DNA from: Streptomyces kebangsaanensis
Lineage (GTDB): Bacteria > Actinomycetota > Actinomycetes > Streptomycetales > Streptomycetaceae
Assembly (NCBI RefSeq): GCF_001906585.1
Contig: NZ_JUJA01000156.1
Span: forward strand, 21,980-56,852
Reading direction: 5' to 3'
Length of the DNA: 34,873 nucleotides
The notes beneath the pieces were generated by a model. It was not told the DNA's origin and searched no databases. It saw nothing but the letters and a program-made list of their open reading frames with translations. The translations under genes and the position numbers were made by a program. This document shows, one piece after another, positions 25,391-34,873 of this stretch (the first letter of the stretch is position 1; each line of letters starts with the position of its first letter).

Positions 25391-25610
25391 CCGACTAGAG
25401 AGAGCGCGGAATTCGTTTCGAAGCGGGGCCTGTGCACAACTCGCCCTCCCGGGCCCGACCGCCCCTCGAAGCGACTTGACCCCGACGGGCACCTACTGTC
25501 AGTGCCGTGCGTCAGACTGGTCCTCGGTGTCCTTCCCGTCGCAGTGGGCGGTGACGCCGAGTCGGAGGACTCAGCAGCGACTCAGCAGCAACAGCAGGAG
25601 GCGGCTTACC

Positions 25611-26741
25611 GTGAAGATCCGGGTGGAACGCGACGTACTCGCGGAGGCAGTGGCCTGGGCGGCACGCAGCCTTCCGGCCCGTCCGCCGGCGCCTGTTCTC
25701 GCCGGCCTGCTGCTGAAGGCGGAGGACGGCCAGCTGAGCCTGTCCAGCTTCGACTACGAGGTCTCCGCGCGCGTGTCGGTGGAGGCCGAGGTCGAGGAGG
25801 AGGGCACGGTCCTGGTCTCCGGCCGCCTGCTCGCCGACATCTCCCGCGCCCTGCCCAACCGGCCGGTGGAGATTTCCACGGACGGTGTACGGGCCACGGT
25901 GGTCTGCGGTTCGTCCCGCTTCACGCTGCACACACTGCCTGTGGAGGAGTACCCGGCGCTCCCGCAGATGCCGGGCGCGACGGGCACGGTCCCGGGCGAG
26001 GTCTTCGCCTCCGCCGTGCAGCAGGTCGCCATCGCGGCGGGCCGCGACGACACGCTGCCCGTCCTGACCGGTGTCCGCATCGAGATCGAGGGCGACACGG
26101 TCACGCTGGCCTCCACCGACCGCTACCGCTTCGCGGTCCGCGAGTTCCTGTGGAAGCCGGAGAACCCGGACGCCTCCGCGGTCGCCCTGGTGCCCGCCAA
26201 GACCCTGCTGGACACCGCCAAGGCGCTGACCAGCGGCGACAGCGTGACGCTGGCGCTGTCCGGTTCCGGTGCGGGTGAGGGCCTGATCGGTTTCGAGGGT
26301 GCCGGGCGGCGTACGACCACGCGTCTGCTGGAGGGCGACCTCCCGAAGTACCGCACGCTGTTCCCCACCGAGTTCAACTCGGTCGCCGTCATCGAGACCG
26401 CTCCCTTCGTGGAGGCCGTCAAGCGCGTGGCCCTGGTCGCCGAGCGCAACACCCCGGTGCGGCTGAGCTTCGAGCAGGGCGTGCTGATCCTGGAGGCCGG
26501 TTCCAGCGACGACGCACAGGCTGTGGAAAGGGTGGACGCGCAGCTGGACGGCGACGACATCTCCATCGCCTTCAACCCGACGTTCCTGCTGGACGGCCTG
26601 AGCGCCATCGACTCCCCGGTGGCGCAGCTGTCCTTCACGACGTCCACCAAGCCCGCGCTGCTCAGCGGCAAGCCGGCGGTGGACGCCGAGGCGGACGAGG
26701 CCTACAAGTACCTGATCATGCCGGTGCGGCTCAGCGGCTGA
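25611..26741 (+). CDS. dnaN: DNA polymerase III sliding clamp, beta subunit
   Basis: A 376-residue clamp subunit that dimerises as a ring around DNA and tethers the replicase. The three-domain fold is recognisable from KIRVERDVLAEAVAWAARSLPARP (domain 1), PVLTGVRIEIEGDTVTLASTDRYRFAVRE (start of domain 2) and AVIETAPFVEAVKRVALVAERNTPVRLSF (start of domain 3), ending in the typical YKYLIMPVRLSG. GTG 25611 is set by AGGAGG about 10 nt upstream and by the family N-terminus. A TTGACC hexamer at 25476 could be its -35, but I see no convincing -10. The stop codon lies inside the terminator stem. Confidence 0.98.
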   Translation: MKIRVERDVLAEAVAWAARSLPARPPAPVLAGLLLKAEDGQLSLSSFDYEVSARVSVEAEVEEEGTVLVSGRLLADISRALPNRPVEISTDGVRATVVCGSSRFTLHTLPVEEYPALPQMPGATGTVPGEVFASAVQQVAIAAGRDDTLPVLTGVRIEIEGDTVTLASTDRYRFAVREFLWKPENPDASAVALVPAKTLLDTAKALTSGDSVTLALSGSGAGEGLIGFEGAGRRTTTRLLEGDLPKYRTLFPTEFNSVAVIETAPFVEAVKRVALVAERNTPVRLSFEQGVLILEAGSSDDAQAVERVDAQLDGDDISIAFNPTFLLDGLSAIDSPVAQLSFTTSTKPALLSGKPAVDAEADEAYKYLIMPVRLSG

Positions 26742-26761
26742 CCGGCCGGGCCGGTCAGCCG
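26735..26761 (+). terminator. Terminator overlapping the dnaN stop codon
   Basis: CGGCTGACCGGC (26735-26746) pairs perfectly over 12 bp with GCCGGTCAGCCG (26750-26761), with a 3-nt loop. The dnaN TGA at 26739-26741 is in the left arm, so a ribosome finishing dnaN would cover the hairpin. Confidence 0.85.
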
Positions 26762-26850
26762 GACCGAGCGGATTTCCGCAGGTGGCGGGCCTCAGGTGTG
26801 GGTGTACGTATGAGCGCGTATGCCCACGGATGTGCGCGAGCGTCCGGGTT

Positions 26851-26856
26851 TAGGCT
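26851..26856 (+). promoter_or_regulatory. Probable -10 of the gnd promoter
   Basis: TAGGCT at 26851-26856 has a weak GGATGT 17 bp upstream. The predicted leader carries a small hairpin GGCAC-GGAA-GTGCC (26865-26878) with a GNRA-type loop before the AAGGA site of gnd. Confidence 0.45.
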
Positions 26857-26914
26857 CGGACGCAGGCACGGAAGTGCCGGAACGCCACGTCGTGCAACCT
26901 AAGGAACGCAACTG

Positions 26915-27793
26915 ATGGAGCTCGGTCTCGTCGGCCTCGGCAAGATGGGCGGCAACATGCGCGAGCGGATACGCCGCGCGGGCCACACCGTCGTCGGATA
27001 CGACCGCAACCCCGACCTCGCGGACGTCCACAGCCTGGAAGAGCTCGTGGGCAAGCTTCAGGCCCCGCGCGTGGTCTGGGTGATGGTGCCGGCCGGCGAG
27101 CCCACCCAGACCACGATCGACACGCTCGCCGAGCTGCTGGAGCCCGGCGACGTCGTCGTGGACGGCGGGAACTCCCGCTGGACGGACGACGAGAGGCACG
27201 CCGAGGAGCTGGCCGCCAAGGGCATCGGCTTCGTCGACTGCGGCGTCTCGGGCGGCGTGTGGGGCCTGGAGAACGGCTATGCGCTGATGTACGGCGGCGA
27301 GGCGGAGTACGTCGCCAAGGTGCGGCCGGTCTTCGACGCGCTCAAGCCGGAGGGCGACTTCGGCGCGGTGCACGCCGGCAAGGTGGGCGCGGGTCACTTC
27401 GCGAAGATGGTCCACAACGGCATCGAGTACGCGATGATGCAGGCCTACGCCGAGGGCTGGGAGCTGCTGGAGAAGGTCGACTCCGTGGACAACGTCCGCG
27501 AGGTCTTCCGCTCCTGGCAGGAGGGCACCGTCATCCGCTCCTGGCTGCTCGACCTGGCTGTGAACGCCCTCGACGACGACGAGCATCTGCAGCAGCTGAA
27601 GGGGTACGCGCAGGACTCCGGTGAGGGCCGGTGGACCGTGGAGGCCGCCATCGACAACGCCGTGCCGCTGCCGGCGATCACGGCTTCGCTGTTCGCGCGG
27701 TTCTCCTCGCGCCAGGAGGACTCGCCGCAGATGAAGATGATCGCCGCGCTGCGCAACCAGTTCGGCGGTCATGCCGTAGAGAAGAAGCAGTGA
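26915..27793 (+). CDS. gnd: 6-phosphogluconate dehydrogenase, decarboxylating (short form)
   Basis: A 292-residue cytoplasmic enzyme oxidising 6-phosphogluconate to ribulose 5-phosphate and CO2. The N-terminal dinucleotide motif is GLVGLGKMGGNM. Further landmarks are VVDGGNSRW, the substrate loop VDCGVSGGVWGLENGYALMYGG, and GAGHFAKMVHNGIEYAMMQAYAEG with the catalytic lysine. About 290-300 residues is normal for the short type that usually prefers NAD; long NADP enzymes have about 470. ATG 26915 has AAGGA upstream. Its place between dnaN and recF is typical of Streptomyces and some mycobacteria. It supplies pentose for nucleotides, though a direct replication link is not shown. An 11-bp tandem repeat overlaps its 3' end. 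Confidence 0.95.
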   Translation: MELGLVGLGKMGGNMRERIRRAGHTVVGYDRNPDLADVHSLEELVGKLQAPRVVWVMVPAGEPTQTTIDTLAELLEPGDVVVDGGNSRWTDDERHAEELAAKGIGFVDCGVSGGVWGLENGYALMYGGEAEYVAKVRPVFDALKPEGDFGAVHAGKVGAGHFAKMVHNGIEYAMMQAYAEGWELLEKVDSVDNVREVFRSWQEGTVIRSWLLDLAVNALDDDEHLQQLKGYAQDSGEGRWTVEAAIDNAVPLPAITASLFARFSSRQEDSPQMKMIAALRNQFGGHAVEKKQ

Positions 27794-27816
27794 AGAAGCA
27801 GTAGGCAAGAAGCAGT
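27781..27816 (+). repeat. Short tandem repeat at the gnd stop codon
   Basis: GAAGAAGCAGT occurs twice in tandem (27781-27791 and 27792-27802). A third partial copy AAGAAGCAGT lies at 27807-27816 after a 4-bp break. The first copy encodes the gnd end KKQ and part of the stop codon. Confidence 0.85.
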
Positions 27817-27867
27817 CCACAGGGCCACCGAGTGGTCCACGTCGCCGGGGGAGGTCGGCGTACGACC

Positions 27868-28989
27868 ATGCACGTCACGCATCTGTCGCTGGCCGACTTC
27901 CGCTCGTACGCCCGGGCCGAGGTCCCGCTCGGCCCGGGCGTCACGGCGTTCGTCGGTCCGAACGGCCAGGGCAAGACGAACCTCGTCGAGGCGATCGGCT
28001 ATCTCGCCACGCTCGGCAGTCACCGCGTCGCCTCCGACGCGCCCCTGGTCCGTATGGGTGCCGAGCGGGCGGTGGTCCGGGCGCAGGTCAGGCAGGGCGA
28101 GCGGCAGCAGCTGGTCGAGCTGGAGCTGAATCCCGGCCGGGCCAACCGGGCCCGTATCAACCGGTCCTCGCAGGTCAAACCGCGGGATGTGCTGGGAATC
28201 GTACGGACCGTGCTGTTCGCGCCGGAGGACCTGGCGCTGGTGAAGGGCGATCCGGGGGAGCGGCGGCGTTTCCTGGACGAGCTGGTCGTCGCGCGCTCCC
28301 CGCGGATGGCGGGGGTGCGCTCGGACTACGAGCGGGTGCTCAAGCAGCGCAACACGCTGCTGAAGTCGGCCGCGCTGGCGCGTCGGCACGGTGGCCGTTC
28401 GATGGATCTGTCCACGCTGGACGTGTGGGACCAGCACCTCGCGCGCGCGGGTGCGGAGCTGCTGGCCCGGCGCCTGGACCTGGTCGCCGTGTTGCAGCCG
28501 CTGGCGGACAAGGCGTACGAACAGCTGGCTCCGGGCGGTGGTCCGCTGGCGCTGGAGTACAAGCCGTCCGCGCCCGGTGGGGCACATACGCGTGAGGAGC
28601 TCTTCGGGCAGCTGATGACCGCGCTCGCCGAGGTCCGCAAGCAGGAGATCGAGCGGGGTGTGACGCTCGTGGGGCCGCATCGGGACGACGTGGTGCTCAG
28701 GCTCGGTCGGTTGCCGGCCAAGGGGTACGCCTCCCACGGGGAGTCCTGGTCGTATGCGCTGGCGTTGCGTCTGGCGTCGTACGACCTGTTGCGGGCGGAG
28801 GGCAACGAGCCGGTGCTGATCCTCGACGACGTCTTCGCCGAGCTGGACACACGGCGCCGTGAGCGGCTGGCCGAGCTGGTCGCGCCCGGTGAGCAGGTCC
28901 TGGTGACGGCCGCGGTGGACGACGACGTGCCGCACGTACTGGCGGGGACGCGGTTCGTGGTGTCGGACGGGGCGGTGGAGCGCGTATGA
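27868..28989 (+). CDS. recF: DNA replication and repair protein RecF
   Basis: A 373-residue SMC-like ATPase that helps load RecA at gapped DNA with RecO and RecR. Walker A is GPNGQGKTN at about residues 30-38. The ABC signature region is [23 protein letters not shown], and Walker B is [12 protein letters not shown]. Family segments [36 protein letters not shown] and TLVGPHRDD are present. ATG 27868 gives the usual length and the start [14 protein letters not shown]; an in-frame GTG at 27832 is less likely. The stop overlaps the next start (ATGA), so recF and the DUF721 gene are coupled. Confidence 0.97.
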   Translation: MHVTHLSLADFRSYARAEVPLGPGVTAFVGPNGQGKTNLVEAIGYLATLGSHRVASDAPLVRMGAERAVVRAQVRQGERQQLVELELNPGRANRARINRSSQVKPRDVLGIVRTVLFAPEDLALVKGDPGERRRFLDELVVARSPRMAGVRSDYERVLKQRNTLLKSAALARRHGGRSMDLSTLDVWDQHLARAGAELLARRLDLVAVLQPLADKAYEQLAPGGGPLALEYKPSAPGGAHTREELFGQLMTALAEVRKQEIERGVTLVGPHRDDVVLRLGRLPAKGYASHGESWSYALALRLASYDLLRAEGNEPVLILDDVFAELDTRRRERLAELVAPGEQVLVTAAVDDDVPHVLAGTRFVVSDGAVERV

Positions 28990-29534
28990 GCACCGAGCGG
29001 GACCCCGTCCCTCACGACCGCCCGGGGAAGGCGGCCGAGCCGTCCGGTGTGGATCTCGCGCGTGTGGCGCTGCGTGCGGCGAGGGAGGCGGCACGCGCGC
29101 GTGGGGACGCGGCGCAGCAGGGGAAGCGGGCGCGGCGTGGTGGTCTGCGCTCCGGCGCGCGCGCCGACGGCCGTGACCCGATGGCGCTCGGTGCGGCGAT
29201 CAACCGGTTGATCACGGAGCGTGGCTGGGAGGCGCCGGCCGCGGTGGGCGGTGTGGTGGGGCGCTGGCCGCAGATCGTGGGTCCGGATGTGGCCAAGCAC
29301 TGTGTGCCGGAGAGGTACGACGAGGTCGAGCGGGTGCTGACGGTGCGCTGCGATTCGACCGCGTGGGCGACGAATCTGCGTCTGCTGGCCCCGACGCTGG
29401 TGGCCCGGCTGAACGAGGATCTCGGGCATGGAGCGGTCGGGATGATCAGGGTTTTCGGACCTGGTGGGGGTGGCCGTGGGTACGGGCCGTTGCGGGCGCC
29501 GGGCAGCAGGGGGCCCGGTGACACCTATGGGTGA
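28986..29534 (+). CDS. DUF721 (DciA-like) protein
   Basis: A 182-residue protein. The first 75 residues are basic and low-complexity ([24 protein letters not shown]). The DUF721 domain fills about 75-165 ([38 protein letters not shown], then [30 protein letters not shown]). The tail is Gly-rich. Members of this family called DciA load or support the replicative helicase in bacteria lacking DnaC/DnaI, including actinobacteria, so a helicase role is likely but inferred. It matches Rv0004, between recF and gyrB. The ATG overlaps the recF stop. Confidence 0.9.
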   Translation: MSTERDPVPHDRPGKAAEPSGVDLARVALRAAREAARARGDAAQQGKRARRGGLRSGARADGRDPMALGAAINRLITERGWEAPAAVGGVVGRWPQIVGPDVAKHCVPERYDEVERVLTVRCDSTAWATNLRLLAPTLVARLNEDLGHGAVGMIRVFGPGGGGRGYGPLRAPGSRGPGDTYG

Positions 29535-31988
<2,454 letters not shown>

Positions 31989-32030
31989 GTCGGTCTCAGC
32001 TGACCGCACCAGGAAGGAATCCCACCAGCA

Positions 32031-34628
32031 ATGGCCGACGAGAACACCCCCGTCACGCCTGAAGACCCCGAGGGCGAGACCGTGCTGCGCATCGAGCCCG
32101 TCGGGCTCGAGACGGAGATGCAGCGCTCCTACCTCGACTACGCGATGTCCGTCATCGTCTCGCGTGCGCTGCCGGACGTGCGTGACGGTCTCAAGCCCGT
32201 CCACCGCCGCGTGCTGTACGCCATGTACGACGGCGGGTACCGCCCCGACCGCGGCTTCTACAAGTGCGCCCGTGTCGTCGGCGACGTCATGGGCAACTAC
32301 CACCCGCACGGCGACTCCTCGATCTACGACGCGCTGGTGCGCCTGGCGCAGCCGTGGGCGATGCGGATGCCGCTGGTGGACTCCAACGGCAACTTCGGCT
32401 CGCCGGGCAACGACCCGGCGGCGGCCATGCGCTACACCGAGTGCAAGATGGCGCCGCTGTCGATGGAGATGGTCCGCGACATCGACGAGGAGACCGTCGA
32501 CTTCACGGACAACTACGACGGCCGCTCCCAGGAGCCGACCGTCCTGCCCTCCCGCTTCCCGAACCTGCTGATCAACGGCTCGGCCGGTATCGCGGTCGGC
32601 ATGGCGACCAACATCCCGTCGCACAACCTGCGCGAGGTCGCCGCCGGCGCCCAGTGGTACCTGGAGAACCCGGAGGCCTCCCACGAGGAGCTCCTGGAGG
32701 CCCTGATCGAGCGCATCAAGGGCCCGGACTTCCCGACCGGCGCCCTGGTGGTGGGCCGCAAGGGCATCGAGGAGGCGTACCGCACCGGCCGCGGCTCGAT
32801 CACCATGCGCGCGGTGGTCGAGGTGGAGGAGATCCAGAACCGCCAGTGCCTGGTGGTCACGGAGCTGCCGTACCAGGTCAACCCGGACAACCTCGCGCAG
32901 AAGATCGCCGACCTGGTGAAGGACGGCAAGATCGGCGGTATCGCGGACGTCCGCGACGAGACGAGCTCCCGCACCGGCCAGCGCCTGGTCATCGTGCTGA
33001 AGCGGGACGCGGTCGCCAAGGTCGTCCTGAACAACCTGTACAAGCACACCGACCTGCAGACGAACTTCGGCGCCAACATGCTGGCGCTGGTCGACGGCGT
33101 GCCGCGGACGCTGTCGCTGGACGCGTTCATCCGCCACTGGGTGACGCACCAGATCGAGGTCGTCGTCCGCCGTACGCGCTTCAGGCTGCGCAAGGCCGAG
33201 GAGCGGGCGCACATCCTGCGCGGCCTGCTGAAGGCCCTGGACGCCATCGACGAGGTCATCGCGCTGATCAGGCGCAGTGCGACCGTCGAGGTCGCGCGCG
33301 AGGGCCTGATGAGCCTGCTGGAGATCGACGACATCCAGGCCAACGCCATCCTCGAGATGCAGCTGCGCCGCCTGGCCGCCCTGGAGCGGCAGAAGATCGT
33401 CCAGGAGCACGACGAACTCCAGGCCAAGATCAACGAGTACAACCAGATCCTGGCCTCCCCGGTGCGCCAGCGCGGGATCGTCAGCGAGGAGCTGGCCGCG
33501 ATCGTCGAGAAGTACGGCGACGACCGCCAGACCAAGCTGATCCCGTACGAGGGCGACATGTCCATCGAGGACCTGATCGCCGAGGAGGACATCGTCGTCA
33601 CGGTCACCCGCGGCGGCTACATCAAGCGCACCAAGACCGACGACTACCGTGCCCAGAAGCGCGGCGGCAAGGGCGTACGCGGGACGAAGCTGAAGGAGGA
33701 CGACATCGTCGACCACTTCTTCGTCTCCACCACGCACCACTGGCTGCTGTTCTTCACCAACAAGGGCCGGGTGTACCGGGCGAAGGCGTACGAGCTGCCG
33801 GACGCGGGCCGGGACGCGCGCGGGCAGCACGTGGCGAACCTCCTCGCCTTCCAGCCGGACGAGGCCATCGCCCAGATCCTCGCGATCCGCGACTACGAGG
33901 CGGCGCCGTACCTGGTGCTCGGCACCAAGGCCGGTCTGATCAAGAAGACGCCTCTGAAGGATTACGATTCGCCACGCTCCGGTGGTGTCATCGCGATCAA
34001 CCTGCGCGCGCAGGAGGACGGATCCGACGACGAACTGATCGGAGCCGAACTCGTCTCGGCCGAGGACGATCTGCTGCTGATCAGCAAGAAGGCGCAGTCG
34101 ATCAGGTTCACCGCCTCGGACGCCACTCTGCGTCCCATGGGCCGTGCCACCTCGGGTGTCAAGGGCATGAGTTTCCGCGAGGGCGACGAACTGCTCTCGA
34201 TGAATGTTGTTCGACCCGGTACGTTCGTGTTCACTGCCACTGACGGTGGGTACGCCAAGCGGACCCGAGTCGACGAGTACCGCGTCCAGGGCCGTGGCGG
34301 CCTCGGCATCAAGGCTGCCAAGATCGTGGAGGACCGCGGTTCGCTCGTGGGCGCGCTGGTGGTCGAGGAGAACGACGAGATCCTCGCCATCACGCTCTCT
34401 GGCGGCGTGATTCGTACGCGAGTCAACGAGGTCAGGGAGACGGGCCGTGACACCATGGGCGTCCAACTGATCAACCTGGGCAAGCGCGATGCCGTCGTAG
34501 GTATTGCACGTAACGCCGAGGCGGGGCGCGAGGCGGAGGAAGTCGACGGCGACGTGGCCGTGGACGACACCGCCGAAAGTGTCGCGACCGCCGGTACGGA
34601 CGAGGGTGAGGCGCCCTCGGCCGAGTAG
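32031..34628 (+). CDS. gyrA: DNA gyrase subunit A
   Basis: An 865-residue breakage-reunion subunit of gyrase, forming A2B2 with GyrB. The N-terminus [35 protein letters not shown] is classic. The quinolone-resistance region reads [14 protein letters not shown] with S96 and D100, the susceptible-type residues. The active-site tyrosine is Y135 ([15 protein letters not shown]). The GyrA box QKRGGKG, needed for DNA wrapping, is at 542-548 at the start of the C-terminal beta-pinwheel, whose repeats run to about 830 ([50 protein letters not shown]). The last 35 residues are acidic and variable. ATG 32031 has AGGAAGGA upstream. It continues the gyrB operon. Confidence 0.98.
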   Translation: MADENTPVTPEDPEGETVLRIEPVGLETEMQRSYLDYAMSVIVSRALPDVRDGLKPVHRRVLYAMYDGGYRPDRGFYKCARVVGDVMGNYHPHGDSSIYDALVRLAQPWAMRMPLVDSNGNFGSPGNDPAAAMRYTECKMAPLSMEMVRDIDEETVDFTDNYDGRSQEPTVLPSRFPNLLINGSAGIAVGMATNIPSHNLREVAAGAQWYLENPEASHEELLEALIERIKGPDFPTGALVVGRKGIEEAYRTGRGSITMRAVVEVEEIQNRQCLVVTELPYQVNPDNLAQKIADLVKDGKIGGIADVRDETSSRTGQRLVIVLKRDAVAKVVLNNLYKHTDLQTNFGANMLALVDGVPRTLSLDAFIRHWVTHQIEVVVRRTRFRLRKAEERAHILRGLLKALDAIDEVIALIRRSATVEVAREGLMSLLEIDDIQANAILEMQLRRLAALERQKIVQEHDELQAKINEYNQILASPVRQRGIVSEELAAIVEKYGDDRQTKLIPYEGDMSIEDLIAEEDIVVTVTRGGYIKRTKTDDYRAQKRGGKGVRGTKLKEDDIVDHFFVSTTHHWLLFFTNKGRVYRAKAYELPDAGRDARGQHVANLLAFQPDEAIAQILAIRDYEAAPYLVLGTKAGLIKKTPLKDYDSPRSGGVIAINLRAQEDGSDDELIGAELVSAEDDLLLISKKAQSIRFTASDATLRPMGRATSGVKGMSFREGDELLSMNVVRPGTFVFTATDGGYAKRTRVDEYRVQGRGGLGIKAAKIVEDRGSLVGALVVEENDEILAITLSGGVIRTRVNEVRETGRDTMGVQLINLGKRDAVVGIARNAEAGREAEEVDGDVAVDDTAESVATAGTDEGEAPSAE

Positions 34629-34646
34629 TACGAGGAGAGAGTCATC

Positions 34647-34873
34647 GTGAGCGGAGCCACGGGCGCCGGATCGGCCGGTACCTCCACTGGTACGGAAGCG
34701 GACGGCGGCGGCCGTGGCTCCGCCGCGAGTGCGGTGGACACGCGCACGACCAATCTGCAGGCGCTCAAGTCGCCCGCGACCGACGCGCACGGATCCCAGG
34801 GGGCAACGGTGACGGACGCCCGAGGCTCGCAGTCCCAGCAGGGCCGGACCGCGGCCGGCCGGCAGGCGGGCCC
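34647..34873 (+). CDS. DUF3566-type membrane protein, N-terminus only (cut by window edge)
   Basis: Open from GTG 34647 to the window end, 75 codons, with GAGGAGAG upstream, 18 nt after gyrA. The visible part is low-complexity Gly/Ser/Thr/Gln-rich (MSGATGAGSAGTSTGTE, later GRTAAGRQAG). No domain is visible yet. Position right after gyrA matches the streptomycete DUF3566 protein and mycobacterial Rv0007, whose membrane helices lie in the C-terminal half; that half is outside the window, so the family call rests on synteny and on the N-terminal composition. Confidence 0.75.
   Translation, partial: MSGATGAGSAGTSTGTEADGGGRGSAASAVDTRTTNLQALKSPATDAHGSQGATVTDARGSQSQQGRTAAGRQAG

Larger units (their letters stand above)
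24671..25610. other. oriC: Chromosomal replication origin oriC
   Basis: A 940-bp gene-free region between dnaA and dnaN, rich in DnaA boxes (streptomycete consensus TTGTCCACA). One perfect box is on the minus strand at 25011-25019. One-mismatch boxes on the plus strand are at 24919 (TTGTCCAGA), 25048 and 25292 (TTGTCCACC), 25080 (TTGTCCCCA), and 25101 and 25272 (TTCTCCACA). One-mismatch boxes on the minus strand are at 25319 and 25431. Weaker ones are at 24893, 25025, 25113, 25191, 25357 and 25366. They form two clusters, about 24890-25121 and 25190-25440, separated by a roughly 70-bp gap, as known for Streptomyces oriC. Most boxes in the left cluster point the same way. A likely unwinding element is listed separately. 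Confidence 0.97.

Noticed and set aside
24980-26278. Open frames running through oriC into dnaN
   Set aside because: They translate DnaA boxes and then the wrong frame of dnaN; a functional origin explains the sequence better.
32301-32345. Possible fluoroquinolone-resistance change in GyrA
   Set aside because: The key residues S96 and D100 ([10 protein letters not shown]) are the ordinary susceptible type.

Overview
The window is a high-GC actinobacterial chromosome segment that carries the replication origin of a Streptomyces. Three things support this. The gene order matches the conserved streptomycete oriC neighbourhood: pcnA, DUF6049, mviN, pseudokinase, sigM, anti-sigma, trxB, trxA, GNAT, parB, parA, rsmG, jag, yidC, yidD, rnpA, rpmH, dnaA, oriC, dnaN, gnd, recF, DUF721, gyrB, gyrA, DUF3566. 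A roughly 0.94-kb gap between dnaA and dnaN is full of DnaA boxes of the streptomycete TTGTCCACA type. Seven perfect parS sites (GTTTCACGTGAAAC) are present.

Layout. Positions 1-3805 hold the N-terminus of a penicillin-binding protein (minus strand), a PadR-family repressor with a perfect palindromic operator at its own promoter, inositol-1-phosphate synthase, and an MFS transporter. Positions 3806-3915 are a convergent junction made of two hairpins, each with a parS site at its core. Positions 3916-5391 hold CCA tRNA nucleotidyltransferase (minus). Positions 5690-15495 are a plus-strand run: DUF6049 membrane protein, lipid II flippase MurJ/MviN, a membrane pseudokinase, an ECF sigma factor with its zinc-type anti-sigma factor, then thioredoxin reductase and thioredoxin behind a clear SigR-type promoter. 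Positions 15589-22370 are a minus-strand run: GNAT, parB, parA, rsmG, and the rpmH-rnpA-yidD-yidC-jag operon. From 22745 to the end everything is on the plus strand: dnaA, oriC, dnaN, gnd, recF, DUF721, gyrB, gyrA and the start of a DUF3566 membrane protein.

How the parts work together. DnaA loads at oriC, the sliding clamp (dnaN), RecF and gyrase serve the new forks, and ParA/ParB with the parS cluster handle origin segregation. RpmH, RnpA, YidC, YidD, Jag and RsmG link translation and membrane insertion to the origin. The DUF6049-MurJ-pseudokinase group and the penicillin-binding protein serve cell-wall synthesis. Transcription mostly runs with the forks on both sides of oriC, except the plus-strand block left of about 15.5 kb, which is head-on.

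I did not find a previously undescribed multi-gene system; the gene content is conserved core. The leads worth following are in the non-coding signals: tandem DnaA boxes just upstream of parA, a DnaA-trio-like CTA repeat next to two DnaA boxes in oriC, three 10-bp-phased repeats in the gyrB leader, a 16-bp palindrome abutting the SigR promoter of trxB, and parS sites built into terminators or read in one fixed codon frame. No tRNA, rRNA, CRISPR array, insertion sequence or prophage was seen.
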